The translations under genes were made by a program, and so were the position numbers. A DNA stretch of 64,000 bases, from assembly GCA_945641355.1 (NCBI GenBank), contig CALZEQ010000001.1:1-64000 (forward strand). The letters are read 5' to 3'. The stretch comes from an uncultured Mediterranea sp. (GTDB taxonomy: Bacteria > Bacteroidota > Bacteroidia > Bacteroidales > Bacteroidaceae). A model generated the notes under the pieces. That model saw nothing but the letters and a program-made list of their open reading frames with translations, made no database searches and was not told where the DNA came from. This document shows positions 9,858 through 20,000 of the stretch, in pieces. How positions within the stretch are numbered: the stretch's first letter is position 1; every line of letters starts with the position of its first letter.

Positions 9858-9905
9858 ACCGTCTCTTTCTCTGTCTGTCGCCACATACGGTGGCAATCTG
9901 CTACA

Positions 9906-9936
9906 CAAAGATAAGCATTTCCCGGCTATGCACAAA
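9906..9936 (-). promoter_or_regulatory. Promoter of the HTCS gene
   Basis: TTTG (9933-9936) and TATCTTTG (9906-9913) on the minus strand are separated by 19 bases, a full consensus match. The predicted start near 9899 leaves a leader of about 40 bases and rules out a translation start at 9935. Confidence 0.8.
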
Positions 9937-10046
9937 ATCTTTTCCTCCGTTTTTGTATGTTGAATTAACTCCTAAATAGTTCGGGGTTCATCCTTTCGGC
10001 TGATTCTCTTATAGCACGACCTCTTTTTTCGGATGCAGTGCATGTA

Positions 10047-10092
10047 CAAAGTTGCTCAACTTTGCATTTGTCGGGATTTATATGTAAGTTTG
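10047..10092 (+). promoter_or_regulatory. Promoter of the M24 peptidase with an overlapping palindrome
   Basis: TTTG (10061-10064), 20 bases, then TAAGTTTG (10085-10092) matches the Bacteroides consensus. The ATG is 30 bases downstream. A perfect 8-bp inverted repeat (CAAAGTTG at 10047-10054, CAACTTTG at 10057-10064) ends exactly on the -33 element, so it may be an operator. That role is inference. Confidence 0.75.
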
Positions 10093-10121
10093 CACTCATA
10101 AATCATAAATACAGTATCTAT

Positions 10122-11285
10122 ATGCTTTTACCCGAACTGAAATTGCGGCGCGACAAGATACGCTCGCTCATGGCCCAACAAGGCATTGATGCCGCTTTGA
10201 TAACGTGCAATGTAAACCTCATCTATACGTATGGACGGGTGGTCAGCGGTTACCTCTACTTGCCGTTGCATTCCCCCGCACGTCTCTTTGTGAAACGTCC
10301 CAACACCATAGAGGGTGAGCACATCCTTCCCATCCGTAAGCCCGAACAGCTGCCCCAGTTGCTGGAGGAGTGTGGCCTGCCTCAACCTTCCAGGTTGATG
10401 CTGGAAGGCGACGAACTCTCCTTCACCGAATACAACCGCCTGGCGGCCTGCTTCCCGCAGACGGAGGTGCTGCCTTGCGGTACGTCGCTCATCAGGCAGG
10501 CCCGAAGTGTGAAGACCGACCTGGAGGTTGAGCTGTTTCGCCGTTCGGGTGCGGCACACATACGTGCCTATCAGCAGATTCCGTCCGTCTTCCAGCGGGG
10601 AATGAGTGACCGGGATCTCTCCATCGAGGTGGAGCGTCTGATGCGTAAGGAGGGATGTCTGGGCATCTTCCGGGTATTCGGACAGAGTATGGAGATTTTT
10701 ATGGGCAGTCTGCTGGCGGGCGACAATGCGGCCGTCCCTTCGCCCTATGACTTTGCCTTGGGTGGAGAAGGGGTGGATCCCTCGTTGCCGGGAGGTGCCA
10801 ACGGCTGTTTGTTGGGTGAGGGGCAGACCTTCATGGTAGATATGGGAGGAAACTTCTTCGGTTATATGTGCGACATGAGCCGTGTGTTCTCCATTGGCCC
10901 GCTGTGTGAGCGTGCCGAACAGGCTCATCGTGTCTGTCTGGATGTGCAAGAGGCGGTAACAGCCAAGGCGCGTCCCGGTGTGACGGGCGAGGAACTGTAC
11001 AACACCGCCATCCAGCTGGTGACCGAGGCTGGCTTTGCCGACTACTTTATGGGAGTGGGGCAGAAGGCCCGTTTCGTAGGCCACGGCATCGGTCTGGAGA
11101 TAAACGAGGCTCCTGTGCTGGCACCCCGCATGAAGCAGGAACTGCTACCGGGGATGGTGTTTGCCCTGGAACCGAAGATTGTGCTGCCGGGCATAGGCCC
11201 CGTCGGCGTTGAAAACTCGTGGGTAGTCACCGCCGACGGGGTAGAGAAACTGACACCTTGCAACGAAGAGATTGTGGTGCTGTAG
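10122..11285 (+). CDS. M24-family metallopeptidase (Xaa-Pro aminopeptidase-like)
   Basis: A cytoplasmic aminopeptidase of the pita-bread fold, expected to remove N-terminal residues before proline. It has 387 residues from the ATG at 10122, preferred over one at 10038 because the promoter lies between them. An N-terminal creatinase-like domain is followed by a catalytic half holding the dinuclear metal ligands: Asp in FMVDMGGN, Asp in YMCDMSRVFS, His in GHGIGLEINEAP, Glu in FALEPKIV and Glu in VGVENSW. This is the only convincing plus-strand gene in the window. Its stop is 11 bases from the GH3 stop of the convergent PUL, with no room for a dedicated hairpin. It is probably unrelated to the PUL. 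Confidence 0.93.
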   Translation: MLLPELKLRRDKIRSLMAQQGIDAALITCNVNLIYTYGRVVSGYLYLPLHSPARLFVKRPNTIEGEHILPIRKPEQLPQLLEECGLPQPSRLMLEGDELSFTEYNRLAACFPQTEVLPCGTSLIRQARSVKTDLEVELFRRSGAAHIRAYQQIPSVFQRGMSDRDLSIEVERLMRKEGCLGIFRVFGQSMEIFMGSLLAGDNAAVPSPYDFALGGEGVDPSLPGGANGCLLGEGQTFMVDMGGNFFGYMCDMSRVFSIGPLCERAEQAHRVCLDVQEAVTAKARPGVTGEELYNTAIQLVTEAGFADYFMGVGQKARFVGHGIGLEINEAPVLAPRMKQELLPGMVFALEPKIVLPGIGPVGVENSWVVTADGVEKLTPCNEEIVVL

Positions 11286-11296
11286 TAGTGGGTACG

Positions 11297-13663
11297 TTAC
11301 CTCACGTCGAGTGTGCCTTGCAGGCGTATGTCGGTGGACGAACTGCCTACCTGGATGACGAATCTGCCCGGCTCTACTTCAAAACGGTTCTCCTTGTTCC
11401 ATAACCCCAGTTCTTGGGGCGTCAGGGTAAAGCGGACTTCCCGCTCCTCACCCGGCTGCAGGTGGATGCGCTCGAATCCCCTCAGCACCTTGACGTAGGT
11501 AGTGACGGAACTCTGCTCGTCGTGCAGGTAAAGCTGTACCACTTCATCACCTGCTACAGAACCGCTGTTCCTTACCTTGCAGCTCACCTCGGTGCTGCCC
11601 TGCACGCCGATGACGGGCGAGGCTATCTGAAGGTCGGAATAGCTGAATGTGGTATAGCTCAGTCCGTAGCCGAAGGGGTAGAGGGCGTGTGCCACGCGCA
11701 CGTGCCCGTCGGTGTCCGACCCCGGCTTGAAGGGGAAGGCAAAGGGTATCTGTCCTACCGACTTGGGGAAAGTGACAGCCAGCCTGCCGCCGGGATTGTA
11801 GTCGCCAAACAGTACACGTGCTACCGCATTGCCCATGAACTCGCCCGGAAACCAAGCGTGCAGGATGGCAGGAATGTGCTTGTCGGCCCAGTTGATGGAG
11901 GCGGCCCTGCCATCGACCATGACCAGCACCACCGGTCGGCCTGTGGCATAGACGGCCTGCATGAGCTGCTGCTGGCGCCCGCACAGGTTGAGGCTGGTAC
12001 GCGAGTACTCCTCACGTACCGTCTTCTCGTTGCCGCCCAGCACCAGAACCACCACATCAGAGCGACGCGCCAATGCCACTGCCTCGTCCTGCATGGCCTG
12101 CTCACGGGCATCCAGCGGCACATCGTACAGCTCGCTCTCCGGGAAGTAGGAATCGATGATGTCTGCTCCCTTGGCATAGCCGACTTCCGCATCGGGCAGG
12201 TATTCCTTGATCCCCTGATATACGCTCTTGATGGGTGCGCGGGCCGGGCCGTAACGGCATATCAGGTTCTCCGTCTCGTCGGCGTTGGGGCCGATGACGG
12301 CTATCCGCTTCGTCTCCTTGGAGAGCGGCAACAAGCCCTCGCTGTTCTTGAGCAATACGATGGACTCCAGCGCCGCACGCAGCGATACCTCCTGATGCTC
12401 CCCGCTATGCACCACCCGGTCCACCTCCTTCAGGCTTCCGGTATAGGGATTGTCAAATAGCCCCAGTTCGAACTTGACGCGCAGCACATCGCGTACCCGA
12501 CTGTCTATGGTCTGCCGTGACACCAGCCCGCGACGGATTGCCTCACGCAGCGGATGGACGAAATCGGCGGGAGCGGTGAAGTTGGTACGCACATTCAACC
12601 CCGCATTGATCACCATGGCCGCCCCCTCTACCGCATCGGCAGCCACACGATGCTTGCTATACATGAACTCTACGGCTTCACTGTCTGAAACCACATAGCC
12701 ACGGAAGCCCCATTCGTGGCGCAGAATCTCGGTGAGAAACCGATAACTACCCGTAATGGGTTCGCCATCGTAGTCGTTGTACGAGCTCATCACGCCCTTG
12801 GCTCCGGCCTCGCAGATGGCCTTGCGGAAGGGTTCCAGATAGAGCGCACGCATCTCGCGCGGAGCCACATGGGGGTCGGTACGGGTCTGTCCGTCGCGCC
12901 CTCCCACGGGGACGCTATAGACGGCAAAGTGTTTGGGTGTGGAGACAAGCCCCCGCTCTTGCAGCCCCCGAACCATCTGTTTGCCCAGTTCGCCCACCAG
13001 ATAGGGGTCTTCTCCATAGCACTCAACCACACGTCCCCAGCGTGGATCCTGGGCAATGTCAAGGATGGGCGCATAGATGTTTGTATATCCCAGCGCCAAT
13101 GCCTCCTCGGCAGTGACACGCGCTATCTCGCGAATCAGGCTCTTGTTCCAAGTGGCTCCCTGTCCGCACTGTGCGGGGAACATGGTGGCACGGTCATGGT
13201 TCAGTCCTCGGATGCCTTCGTTGGTAAAGTCTACGGGGATGCCCAGGCGGGTCTCTTCCACAAACCAGCGCTGGATGGTCTGACGGTTACGGATGCTGTT
13301 GGCGTACGGGAACGACAGCGAGGCACCGAATCGGCCCAACCCGTTGGCTTGCTCATCGATGTTGGCCACCCCGTCCTTCCACACCTCATTCTTCCACCGC
13401 GCGGTGGGCAGGGAATCCTTCAACACCCGTCCGGAACCGTAGAGGGTCACCAGCTGGCAAGTCTTCTCCTCCATCGTCATCTGCGAAAGCAGGTCGTCTA
13501 TGCGGTCGTCCAACGGTGCACGCGGATTCTCATAGACATCCATCACTCCGTTCTTATTGAAATCAATCCAGCCCTTCTTATAAATGCCGGCCGGCTTTTC
13601 GGCAGCCTGTACCGCCAGACAGCTCATCAGAACTGTTGTACACCACCTAATTTTTCTCTTCAT
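11297..13663 (-). CDS. Glycoside hydrolase family 3, exported beta-glycosidase
   Basis: A 788-residue GH3 enzyme, likely periplasmic, cleaving a terminal beta-linked sugar (glucosidase or xylosidase type; the sugar cannot be read from sequence). It has a signal peptide ending near VQAA, an N-terminal TIM barrel with DPRWGR (206-211), PKHF (243-246) and a catalytic nucleophile in VVSDSE (Asp327), then the alpha/beta sandwich and a C-terminal fibronectin-III-like domain (HLQPGEEREVRFTL). It is the last gene of the long susC unit, 24 bases after the GH92 stop. The residue after the nucleophile (Ser-Glu) differs from the more usual Trp-Gly, Tyr-Gly or Cys-Gly. Confidence 0.94.
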   Translation of the reverse strand: MKRKIRWCTTVLMSCLAVQAAEKPAGIYKKGWIDFNKNGVMDVYENPRAPLDDRIDDLLSQMTMEEKTCQLVTLYGSGRVLKDSLPTARWKNEVWKDGVANIDEQANGLGRFGASLSFPYANSIRNRQTIQRWFVEETRLGIPVDFTNEGIRGLNHDRATMFPAQCGQGATWNKSLIREIARVTAEEALALGYTNIYAPILDIAQDPRWGRVVECYGEDPYLVGELGKQMVRGLQERGLVSTPKHFAVYSVPVGGRDGQTRTDPHVAPREMRALYLEPFRKAICEAGAKGVMSSYNDYDGEPITGSYRFLTEILRHEWGFRGYVVSDSEAVEFMYSKHRVAADAVEGAAMVINAGLNVRTNFTAPADFVHPLREAIRRGLVSRQTIDSRVRDVLRVKFELGLFDNPYTGSLKEVDRVVHSGEHQEVSLRAALESIVLLKNSEGLLPLSKETKRIAVIGPNADETENLICRYGPARAPIKSVYQGIKEYLPDAEVGYAKGADIIDSYFPESELYDVPLDAREQAMQDEAVALARRSDVVVLVLGGNEKTVREEYSRTSLNLCGRQQQLMQAVYATGRPVVLVMVDGRAASINWADKHIPAILHAWFPGEFMGNAVARVLFGDYNPGGRLAVTFPKSVGQIPFAFPFKPGSDTDGHVRVAHALYPFGYGLSYTTFSYSDLQIASPVIGVQGSTEVSCKVRNSGSVAGDEVVQLYLHDEQSSVTTYVKVLRGFERIHLQPGEEREVRFTLTPQELGLWNKENRFEVEPGRFVIQVGSSSTDIRLQGTLDVR

Positions 13664-13687
13664 CGTATCAGTCCTATTAAATGCACC

Positions 13688-15949
13688 TTATTCTCCCATT
13701 TCCACCAGCAATTCTCCACCCTGTTCCACCGCATCATGCGGCAACTGATAGCCCGTCATCCGCTTTCCATTCAACCGCAACGAATGAATGTACTTGGAGC
13801 CGGGCCGGGCACGGCGAGTACGTATGGTGAAATCGTTGCCATTCTCCAGATGGATGACCACCCGGTCGAACTGGGGACATCCCAACTCGTACACAGGTTG
13901 TCCCGGACAAACCGAATAGAATCCTATGCTGCTCAGCACATACCATGCCGACATTTGTCCCACATCCTCATTGCCCGAAAGCCCTGCGGGAGTAGCATCA
14001 TACTGCGTGCGCAAGATACGGTCCACGATAGCCTGCGCCTTACGCGGCTGTCCCACATAATTGTATAAATAGGGAATATGGTGGCTGGGTTCATTGCCGT
14101 GGGCATACTGGCCTATCATACCGGTGACATCAGCCGCATCAGCCGCATTTCCCGTGAGTTGGGACGTCATTGAGAATAGCGAATCCAGCCGGGCGGCAAA
14201 AGCTTCACGTCCACCCATCAGTCCGACCAGCCCTTCCACATCATGCGGAACAAACCAAGACCATTGCCAGGCATTTCCTTCTACATAATTGCTAGGCCTC
14301 ATCACTGCCCGAGGGTCGAAAGGCTCGTCCCAGGATCCATCATTCCGGCGTCCGCGCATCAGGCCGGTATCCGGATCGGCATAGTTGCGATATGCCTGAG
14401 ACAGCTGCATATATCGGTGGTATATATCGTCCTTCCCCTGCTTCCGGGCAAACTGGGCTATCAACCAATCACAATAGGCGAACTCCAATCCTTGAGCTAC
14501 TGATGATCCCACCAGATCGCAAGGTATAAAGCCTTTCTCATTCTTATAGCGCAAAGCTTCAGGCATGATTTTCTTGTGCAGGACGCTCCGGTTCATCACC
14601 GGAGATATGCCTGTGGTATCATACACCGACGAACGGATACAAGCATCGAAAGCCAGGTCCGTATCAAAATCGCATTGCCCTTTCATCAAAGCATCCACAA
14701 TGACCGACACGGCATGATAGCCGATCATGGTTCCGGTCTCGTTGGACGCCAATTCCCATTTCGGCAACACGCCCTGTTCCTCATACTTGCGCAGCAGCGA
14801 GCGGATGAATGCCTGGTTCTGTTGCGGAGTGACGATGGTATAAAGCGGATGTGCAGCACGGAACGTATCCCATAGCGAGAACACGGTATAATTGGTATAA
14901 TCCGGATCCTGTCGAATCTCCTGTTCCATCGTACGGTAGCGTCCGTCGACATCTGAAGCGATGCTGGGCTGTACCATCGTATGGTACAAAGAAGTGTAAA
15001 AGATGGAGCGCTGCGACTCGTCGTCCGTCTCCACGTCAATACGAGACAGCTCTTTATTCCATGTTTCACCCGCCATTCGGACCGTCCGGTCAAAGTCCCA
15101 ACCGGCCGCTTCCGCTTCAAGATTCTTGCGGGCTCCCTCCTCGTCTACAGCCGAAATGCCGACTTTGACCAACAGCTGGCGATTGGCAGGAAGGTCGCGG
15201 AATTGCAACACCGCCTTGGCTTGCGCAGAAACCACTTCGTTCCCTTCGGCCGCATCCGCACCGGCATCCGTATAGAGCCGGGCCTTGAACGGGGAAGAGA
15301 ACCGGGCATAGAAATAGATATGGCGGCGCGGAGCCCACCCTTCTACAGTCCGCATACCACACAATACAGAATCGTTCACTACAGACAACCGGGTCAGCGG
15401 ATGCCGGCGACGCTGTACGCTGGGTTCCATATCAACAATCAACCGGTGGTCCTCTCCCTCAGGATAGGTATAGCGATGCCACCCGGTACGCAACGTCGCC
15501 GTCAATTCTGCCCGGATGGAATCGTCCTGCAACAAGACGGAGTAGTAACCCGGAAATGCCTTCTCTGTGTCGTGTGAGAAGCGGGAACGGTAGCTGTTCG
15601 CCGGATTCACCTCGCTTCCCGCGTGCAAAGGCTTATCACCCGTCACAGGCATAAACAGGACATCACCATAATCGCCTATGCCTGTCCCGCTAAGGTGGGT
15701 GTGGCTGAATCCCATCAACGTAGTGTCGTCATAATAATATCCGCCACAGGCATCCCAGCCGTCCTGGCGTGTATCCGGGCTGAGCTGTACCATTCCGTGC
15801 GGCAACGTCGCTCCCGGAAACGTATGCCCGTGTCCGCCGGTTCCTATGAAGACATCTACGGCATCTATATAAGACACCGCAGGCCTTTCGTCTGTACAAG
15901 CACAAAACAGGCCTGCACACATCCATGTAATCATCAATCTTTTCATCAT
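13688..15949 (-). CDS. Glycoside hydrolase family 92 lipoprotein (alpha-mannosidase family)
   Basis: GH92 members are calcium-dependent inverting exo-alpha-mannosidases in Bacteroides glycan loci. This 753-residue protein has a lipoprotein signal (LFCAC), the classic N-terminal motif FIGTGGHGHTFPGATLPHGM, the LMGFSHTHLSGTG segment and the C-terminal catalytic region with NEPSHHIPYLYNY and GNEDVGQMSAWYV. These are all canonical, in contrast to the divergent GH92 at 46745. It starts 6 bases after the aldo/keto reductase stop and is followed closely by GH3, so it is co-transcribed. Initiation could be at either of two adjacent ATG codons. Confidence 0.95.
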   Translation of the reverse strand: MMKRLMITWMCAGLFCACTDERPAVSYIDAVDVFIGTGGHGHTFPGATLPHGMVQLSPDTRQDGWDACGGYYYDDTTLMGFSHTHLSGTGIGDYGDVLFMPVTGDKPLHAGSEVNPANSYRSRFSHDTEKAFPGYYSVLLQDDSIRAELTATLRTGWHRYTYPEGEDHRLIVDMEPSVQRRRHPLTRLSVVNDSVLCGMRTVEGWAPRRHIYFYARFSSPFKARLYTDAGADAAEGNEVVSAQAKAVLQFRDLPANRQLLVKVGISAVDEEGARKNLEAEAAGWDFDRTVRMAGETWNKELSRIDVETDDESQRSIFYTSLYHTMVQPSIASDVDGRYRTMEQEIRQDPDYTNYTVFSLWDTFRAAHPLYTIVTPQQNQAFIRSLLRKYEEQGVLPKWELASNETGTMIGYHAVSVIVDALMKGQCDFDTDLAFDACIRSSVYDTTGISPVMNRSVLHKKIMPEALRYKNEKGFIPCDLVGSSVAQGLEFAYCDWLIAQFARKQGKDDIYHRYMQLSQAYRNYADPDTGLMRGRRNDGSWDEPFDPRAVMRPSNYVEGNAWQWSWFVPHDVEGLVGLMGGREAFAARLDSLFSMTSQLTGNAADAADVTGMIGQYAHGNEPSHHIPYLYNYVGQPRKAQAIVDRILRTQYDATPAGLSGNEDVGQMSAWYVLSSIGFYSVCPGQPVYELGCPQFDRVVIHLENGNDFTIRTRRARPGSKYIHSLRLNGKRMTGYQLPHDAVEQGGELLVEMGE

Positions 15950-15955
15950 ATCAAA

Positions 15956-16957
15956 TCATAATAGTATTCGTTGGATTTCTTCTAATTCTTCGGTGCCGAA
16001 TGATGTGTTTGCAACGGCTTTCAGGTTATCTTCCAGTTGAGCCACCGAACTGGCACCTATAATGACGCTTGTCACCAGTTCGTCTTTCAACAGCCAAGCC
16101 AAGGACATCTCTGCCAAAGTCTGTCCGCGGCGGGCGGCAATCTCGTTCAATGCCTTGATTCGGGCTTGCATGTCCGCAGTCAGGGTCTCCCTCTTCAGGG
16201 TAGTATCCCGTGCGATACGTGAATCTGAGGGAATGCCATTCAGATACCGGCCGGTCAGCAGCCCCTGCGCCAAAGGAGAAAATGCGATAAAACCTGCACC
16301 TTGTTCCTTGACTTGCTTCAAAATGCCCTGTTGCTCCGGCTCACGGTCCAGCAGATTGTACTTGCCTTGATAGATCAGACAAGGCGTATCATGTTCCCGC
16401 AGATAACGGCATGCGAAGTCCGTCGCTTCCACCGGCCACCTGGAAATACCTACATAGAGCGCCTTTCCCTGGCGCACGATATCTACCAATGCCTGCAGAG
16501 TCTCTTCCAAGGGAGTCTCCGGATCGTAGCGATGGGAATAGAACAGATCGACGTAGTCTAATTTCATCCGTTTCAAACTTTGGTCAAGGCTGGCCATCAG
16601 GTATTTCCGGCTTCCCCAGTTCCCATAGGGGCCGGGCCACATGTCATAGCCGGCTTTGCTGGATATGAACAGCTCATCCCGATAGGGCCTGAATGATTTT
16701 TCCATCAGTTGCCCAAACGTCTCCTCCGCCGATCCGTAGGAAGGGCCATAGTTGTTGGCCAAATCAAAATGGGTAATGCCATGGTCAAACGCATAATGAG
16801 CCATCGCACGGGAATTGGCAAGTGTGTTCACATCGCCGAAATTATGCCAGAAGCCAAGAGATATTTCTGGCAGTAGCACACCGCTACGGCCACAACGGCG
16901 GTACTTCATGCCATGATCGTAGCGCATCTCAGAAGGTGAATAACTAGGAGTAATCAT
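15956..16957 (-). CDS. Aldo/keto reductase, YghZ/AKR14-like
   Basis: A 333-residue NADPH-dependent carbonyl reductase of the cytoplasm (no signal peptide). The TIM-barrel catalytic tetrad is visible: Asp and Tyr in DLANNYGPSYGS, Lys in FISSKAGYD and His in LFYSHRYDPETPLEE. The closest well-known relatives are the L-glyceraldehyde 3-phosphate reductases (YghZ), with the phrase PGPYGNWGSRKY typical of that group. Its position inside the enzyme operon suggests it reduces an aldehyde or uronate-derived product released by the PUL, but the substrate is unknown. The start at 16957 may be about 10 residues long; an internal ATG at 16927 is an alternative. Confidence 0.92.
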   Translation of the reverse strand: MITPSYSPSEMRYDHGMKYRRCGRSGVLLPEISLGFWHNFGDVNTLANSRAMAHYAFDHGITHFDLANNYGPSYGSAEETFGQLMEKSFRPYRDELFISSKAGYDMWPGPYGNWGSRKYLMASLDQSLKRMKLDYVDLFYSHRYDPETPLEETLQALVDIVRQGKALYVGISRWPVEATDFACRYLREHDTPCLIYQGKYNLLDREPEQQGILKQVKEQGAGFIAFSPLAQGLLTGRYLNGIPSDSRIARDTTLKRETLTADMQARIKALNEIAARRGQTLAEMSLAWLLKDELVTSVIIGASSVAQLEDNLKAVANTSFGTEELEEIQRILL

Positions 16958-17023
16958 CGTAATTGAAAATATTAATTGTTTATAAACTTACTGTTCATTC
17001 CAGGAACAGCCGGCATACTAGCA

Positions 17024-20000
17024 TCAGTACTTCATGCTCCAGCCTGCCGCCATCTTCATGTTCTCTCCTTTCATCCTGACGATCAAGGGATAACAAGGCT
17101 TCATCGGTATATCTCCGCAATTGGGTCCATCCTTGACCGTAGGATTGGAAGGAATACCGGAAGCCGTGCCCAGTACCACATCGATGACAGTACCTTCCAC
17201 GACATTCAACGAGAGTTCCAGGTCCGATGTACGGAACGTCATGCCGGGCAGATAAGGATAGGCATAGGTATCATGTATCCGCTTATGCACATCGCTGCCG
17301 TCCAATACCATTGCCTTAGGCTCTCCGGAAACGACCGGCTTTTCATTGAACAGCACAACATATTCATATACATGCACTGAATCGGAAGTGCAGGCAAACA
17401 GGTCTTCCACTTTTTGCCCATGCAGGGTGATAGAACGTATCATGGTAACTCCCGGATATGCCGTATCACTCATCATCTCGGCTTCGCCGCCATCCGGAGC
17501 AGGTTGAAATCGCAGTAATTTGCCGACACTCTTCCGCTGGTCGTGTCCGTCGACAGTAACCGTATTGTGCGACAAGGTGCGCTTGTACCATTGCAAGTAA
17601 TCGGGAGTACCGTATCCGGATGTTCCAAAGTCGGAAATCAGTTCCCGCTTTCCATCATGCAAAGTGATTGACAACTTATCCGGATGCCCATGGCCAATCC
17701 CTTCACCACCGAATTTCAGAACAACGGAACGGGCTCCACTACGCAAAATACAGAATCCCGATTGATCAAACGCATATCCAGGCTGCAACAACAGTTCCTG
17801 TTGACTGCCGTTCAATATCCGATTGTTCAGCAGGGCTTCGGGTTCCAACCGTTGTTTCCGGTTATAGGCGAGCTGTAAGATCTCGGCAAACGCCGGATCG
17901 GCGAAACGGGTAGACGCGAATTCATAAAGCGATGTCTGCGACAAGAGATTGGCTCCATACCAGCCGTCGCTATGTGCCGGGAAAGAGAGATCCGGATAAG
18001 TTCCCTTGACAGGCTGTACAAACATGTCGTGCAAATCACTGTCAAACAAGCGTATGCCACGGCATCTTACCGCATTGGCCGTAAACAGCAAAGCTTCCAG
18101 CGGATAATAGTGGTAATGGGGAGACCCCTCGTTGATCCATCCGTCGGCATTCTTGTGTTTGCGAAGTAAATGATGATACCCGTAACCGGGTTTGTCAACC
18201 GCTACATGAATAATGGAATCATCTTCCAAAGCGACACCAAGAGCAGCCAAACCGCTATTGTGCCACATCTGCCAATTGGCTCCTGCCGGACGACGCAACA
18301 GCAGCTGGGCGGCAGGACGCAGATATCCGCTCTCGATCTGGTGTATCTCGCCTGCTGCCAGTATGGGTTTTATAGCCCGATATGCCATTGCCACCTTGGT
18401 AGCCCAACTCGCCTCGTCCAGACTCTGTGCAAAGGCTTTACCGCTATGTTTGTCGGTCGCGACACGTCCGGCATTGTGTTCAAACCAGCCATCGTACTTA
18501 GAGGCATAGTCTAGCAACATCGTACGGATATAATCCGCATATTTTCGTTTTCCGGTAGCCAAATACAGATACATACATTGATACAGATACTCCTTGTTGA
18601 AAGCATGTATCTGGTATATCCATGCCCAATCATACCGATTATTACCCGTCCATTCTTTCTGGCATGCCGTACAATAATGTGCTTTCGGCTTGTCCCATCT
18701 GAACGTAAAAAGCTGATTGTGTACCGGGCAAAAATAGTCATGATAGTGTCCACCCGGCTCTATGGGTACTGCCAACACATGTTTCCGACGTTCCGCCACC
18801 TGCCTCTCCAGCTCCCGGACGATCCTTTTTCCCCATGCAGTATGGGCAGAAGCAGCTATATTAGCCAAATCTTCTTGGGAAAAAAAGTAAAAGCCTTCCT
18901 CTCCTTTTTTTGCCAGGACAGACCAGTCGCCACCATAATAAGCCTGGTTCAGCAGGCGCAACTTCGCCTCATCCCCTTCATTCAAGAACAGATTCTCAAG
19001 GTCTTTATAGAGATAGAAAGCCAACCAATAGCCATGGCTATATTTCTCGCGCGTCGTACGGGCGTTCATCCATTTGGCATACCATTGCGGATTCAATCCA
19101 TACTGGCGGGCTACCTCTACCGCCTCCTGGGCACGTGTCCAAATGCCATCGGCCATGCGCTTCCCTAACTTCAGAAAATCCTGATAGGCAAAACTGGAAA
19201 CATCGATCAATTCACAACGATCTGCGATACCCCACTCACGGAAATCTATAACTGTCTCCATCTTCGTATCACCATCAAGGTCGTACTCAATGTGGTCAAT
19301 AAAACCGTTGTTGTCCGTATCGCTATACAATACCGATGCAAATGTCTTGGGATAGAACTCCTGCCCCATCCACATTCTGTCCCATCCTTCAAAATAGGAT
19401 GCATTCTGATCGATTCGCCATACACCACGCTCTGCCCCATATAGATGTAACCGTCCATCAAAACGGCTCAGATACAATCGTCCGTTTCCTGAATTATCCA
19501 AATCCCACTCACCACGGTCGCCGGATGCATCACTTTGTTTATGATTGTCGACACCACCGTTTTTCCAACCGGACTTAAAAGGATCGCGAGGTTCATAGAA
19601 TTCTACTCTTTCCCATCGTCCGTTGTCGTCATCCTCATCGTAGGTGAAATTCACCCGGTTCCATTTCCCCCGATTGAAGATCAAGTCCCAAGCTGCCTCA
19701 TGATCGGGATAGATCAATTCCGTAAGCTGCCGCATACGCGGATCCATAAAGAAACTGTCGGCCTGAGGCAATCCGCGCAGGTTCTTCACCGGATGAACCT
19801 GATCCTTATAGTCAAAGCCTTCACCTTCAAATCCCAAGGTAAAATCAAAATCAAATTCATTACCCGTCGTATTGTCATTATCCAGATCCACAGCAATAGA
19901 TACCCAGTCGGCACGTCCTTGCGGTTGTGCCATGCTCCATCCCACAGCCTGATCTGCCGGAGTATGTCTGGGCGAATCCACTATGCGAATCGCCATTTCG

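Noticed and set aside
7908..9914. 668-codon open frame on the plus strand opposite the HTCS gene
   Set aside because: The low-complexity Val/Gly/His/Asp-rich translation is typical of antisense of a GC-rich gene; it has no domain, and the opposite strand is a full HTCS.
9858..9935. Upstream start for the HTCS at 9935
   Set aside because: The added residues precede the signal peptide, and the consensus promoter (9906-9936) lies inside this stretch.
12716..14068. 450-codon plus-strand frame across GH3 and GH92
   Set aside because: It spans the ends of two real minus-strand genes and resembles no protein family.
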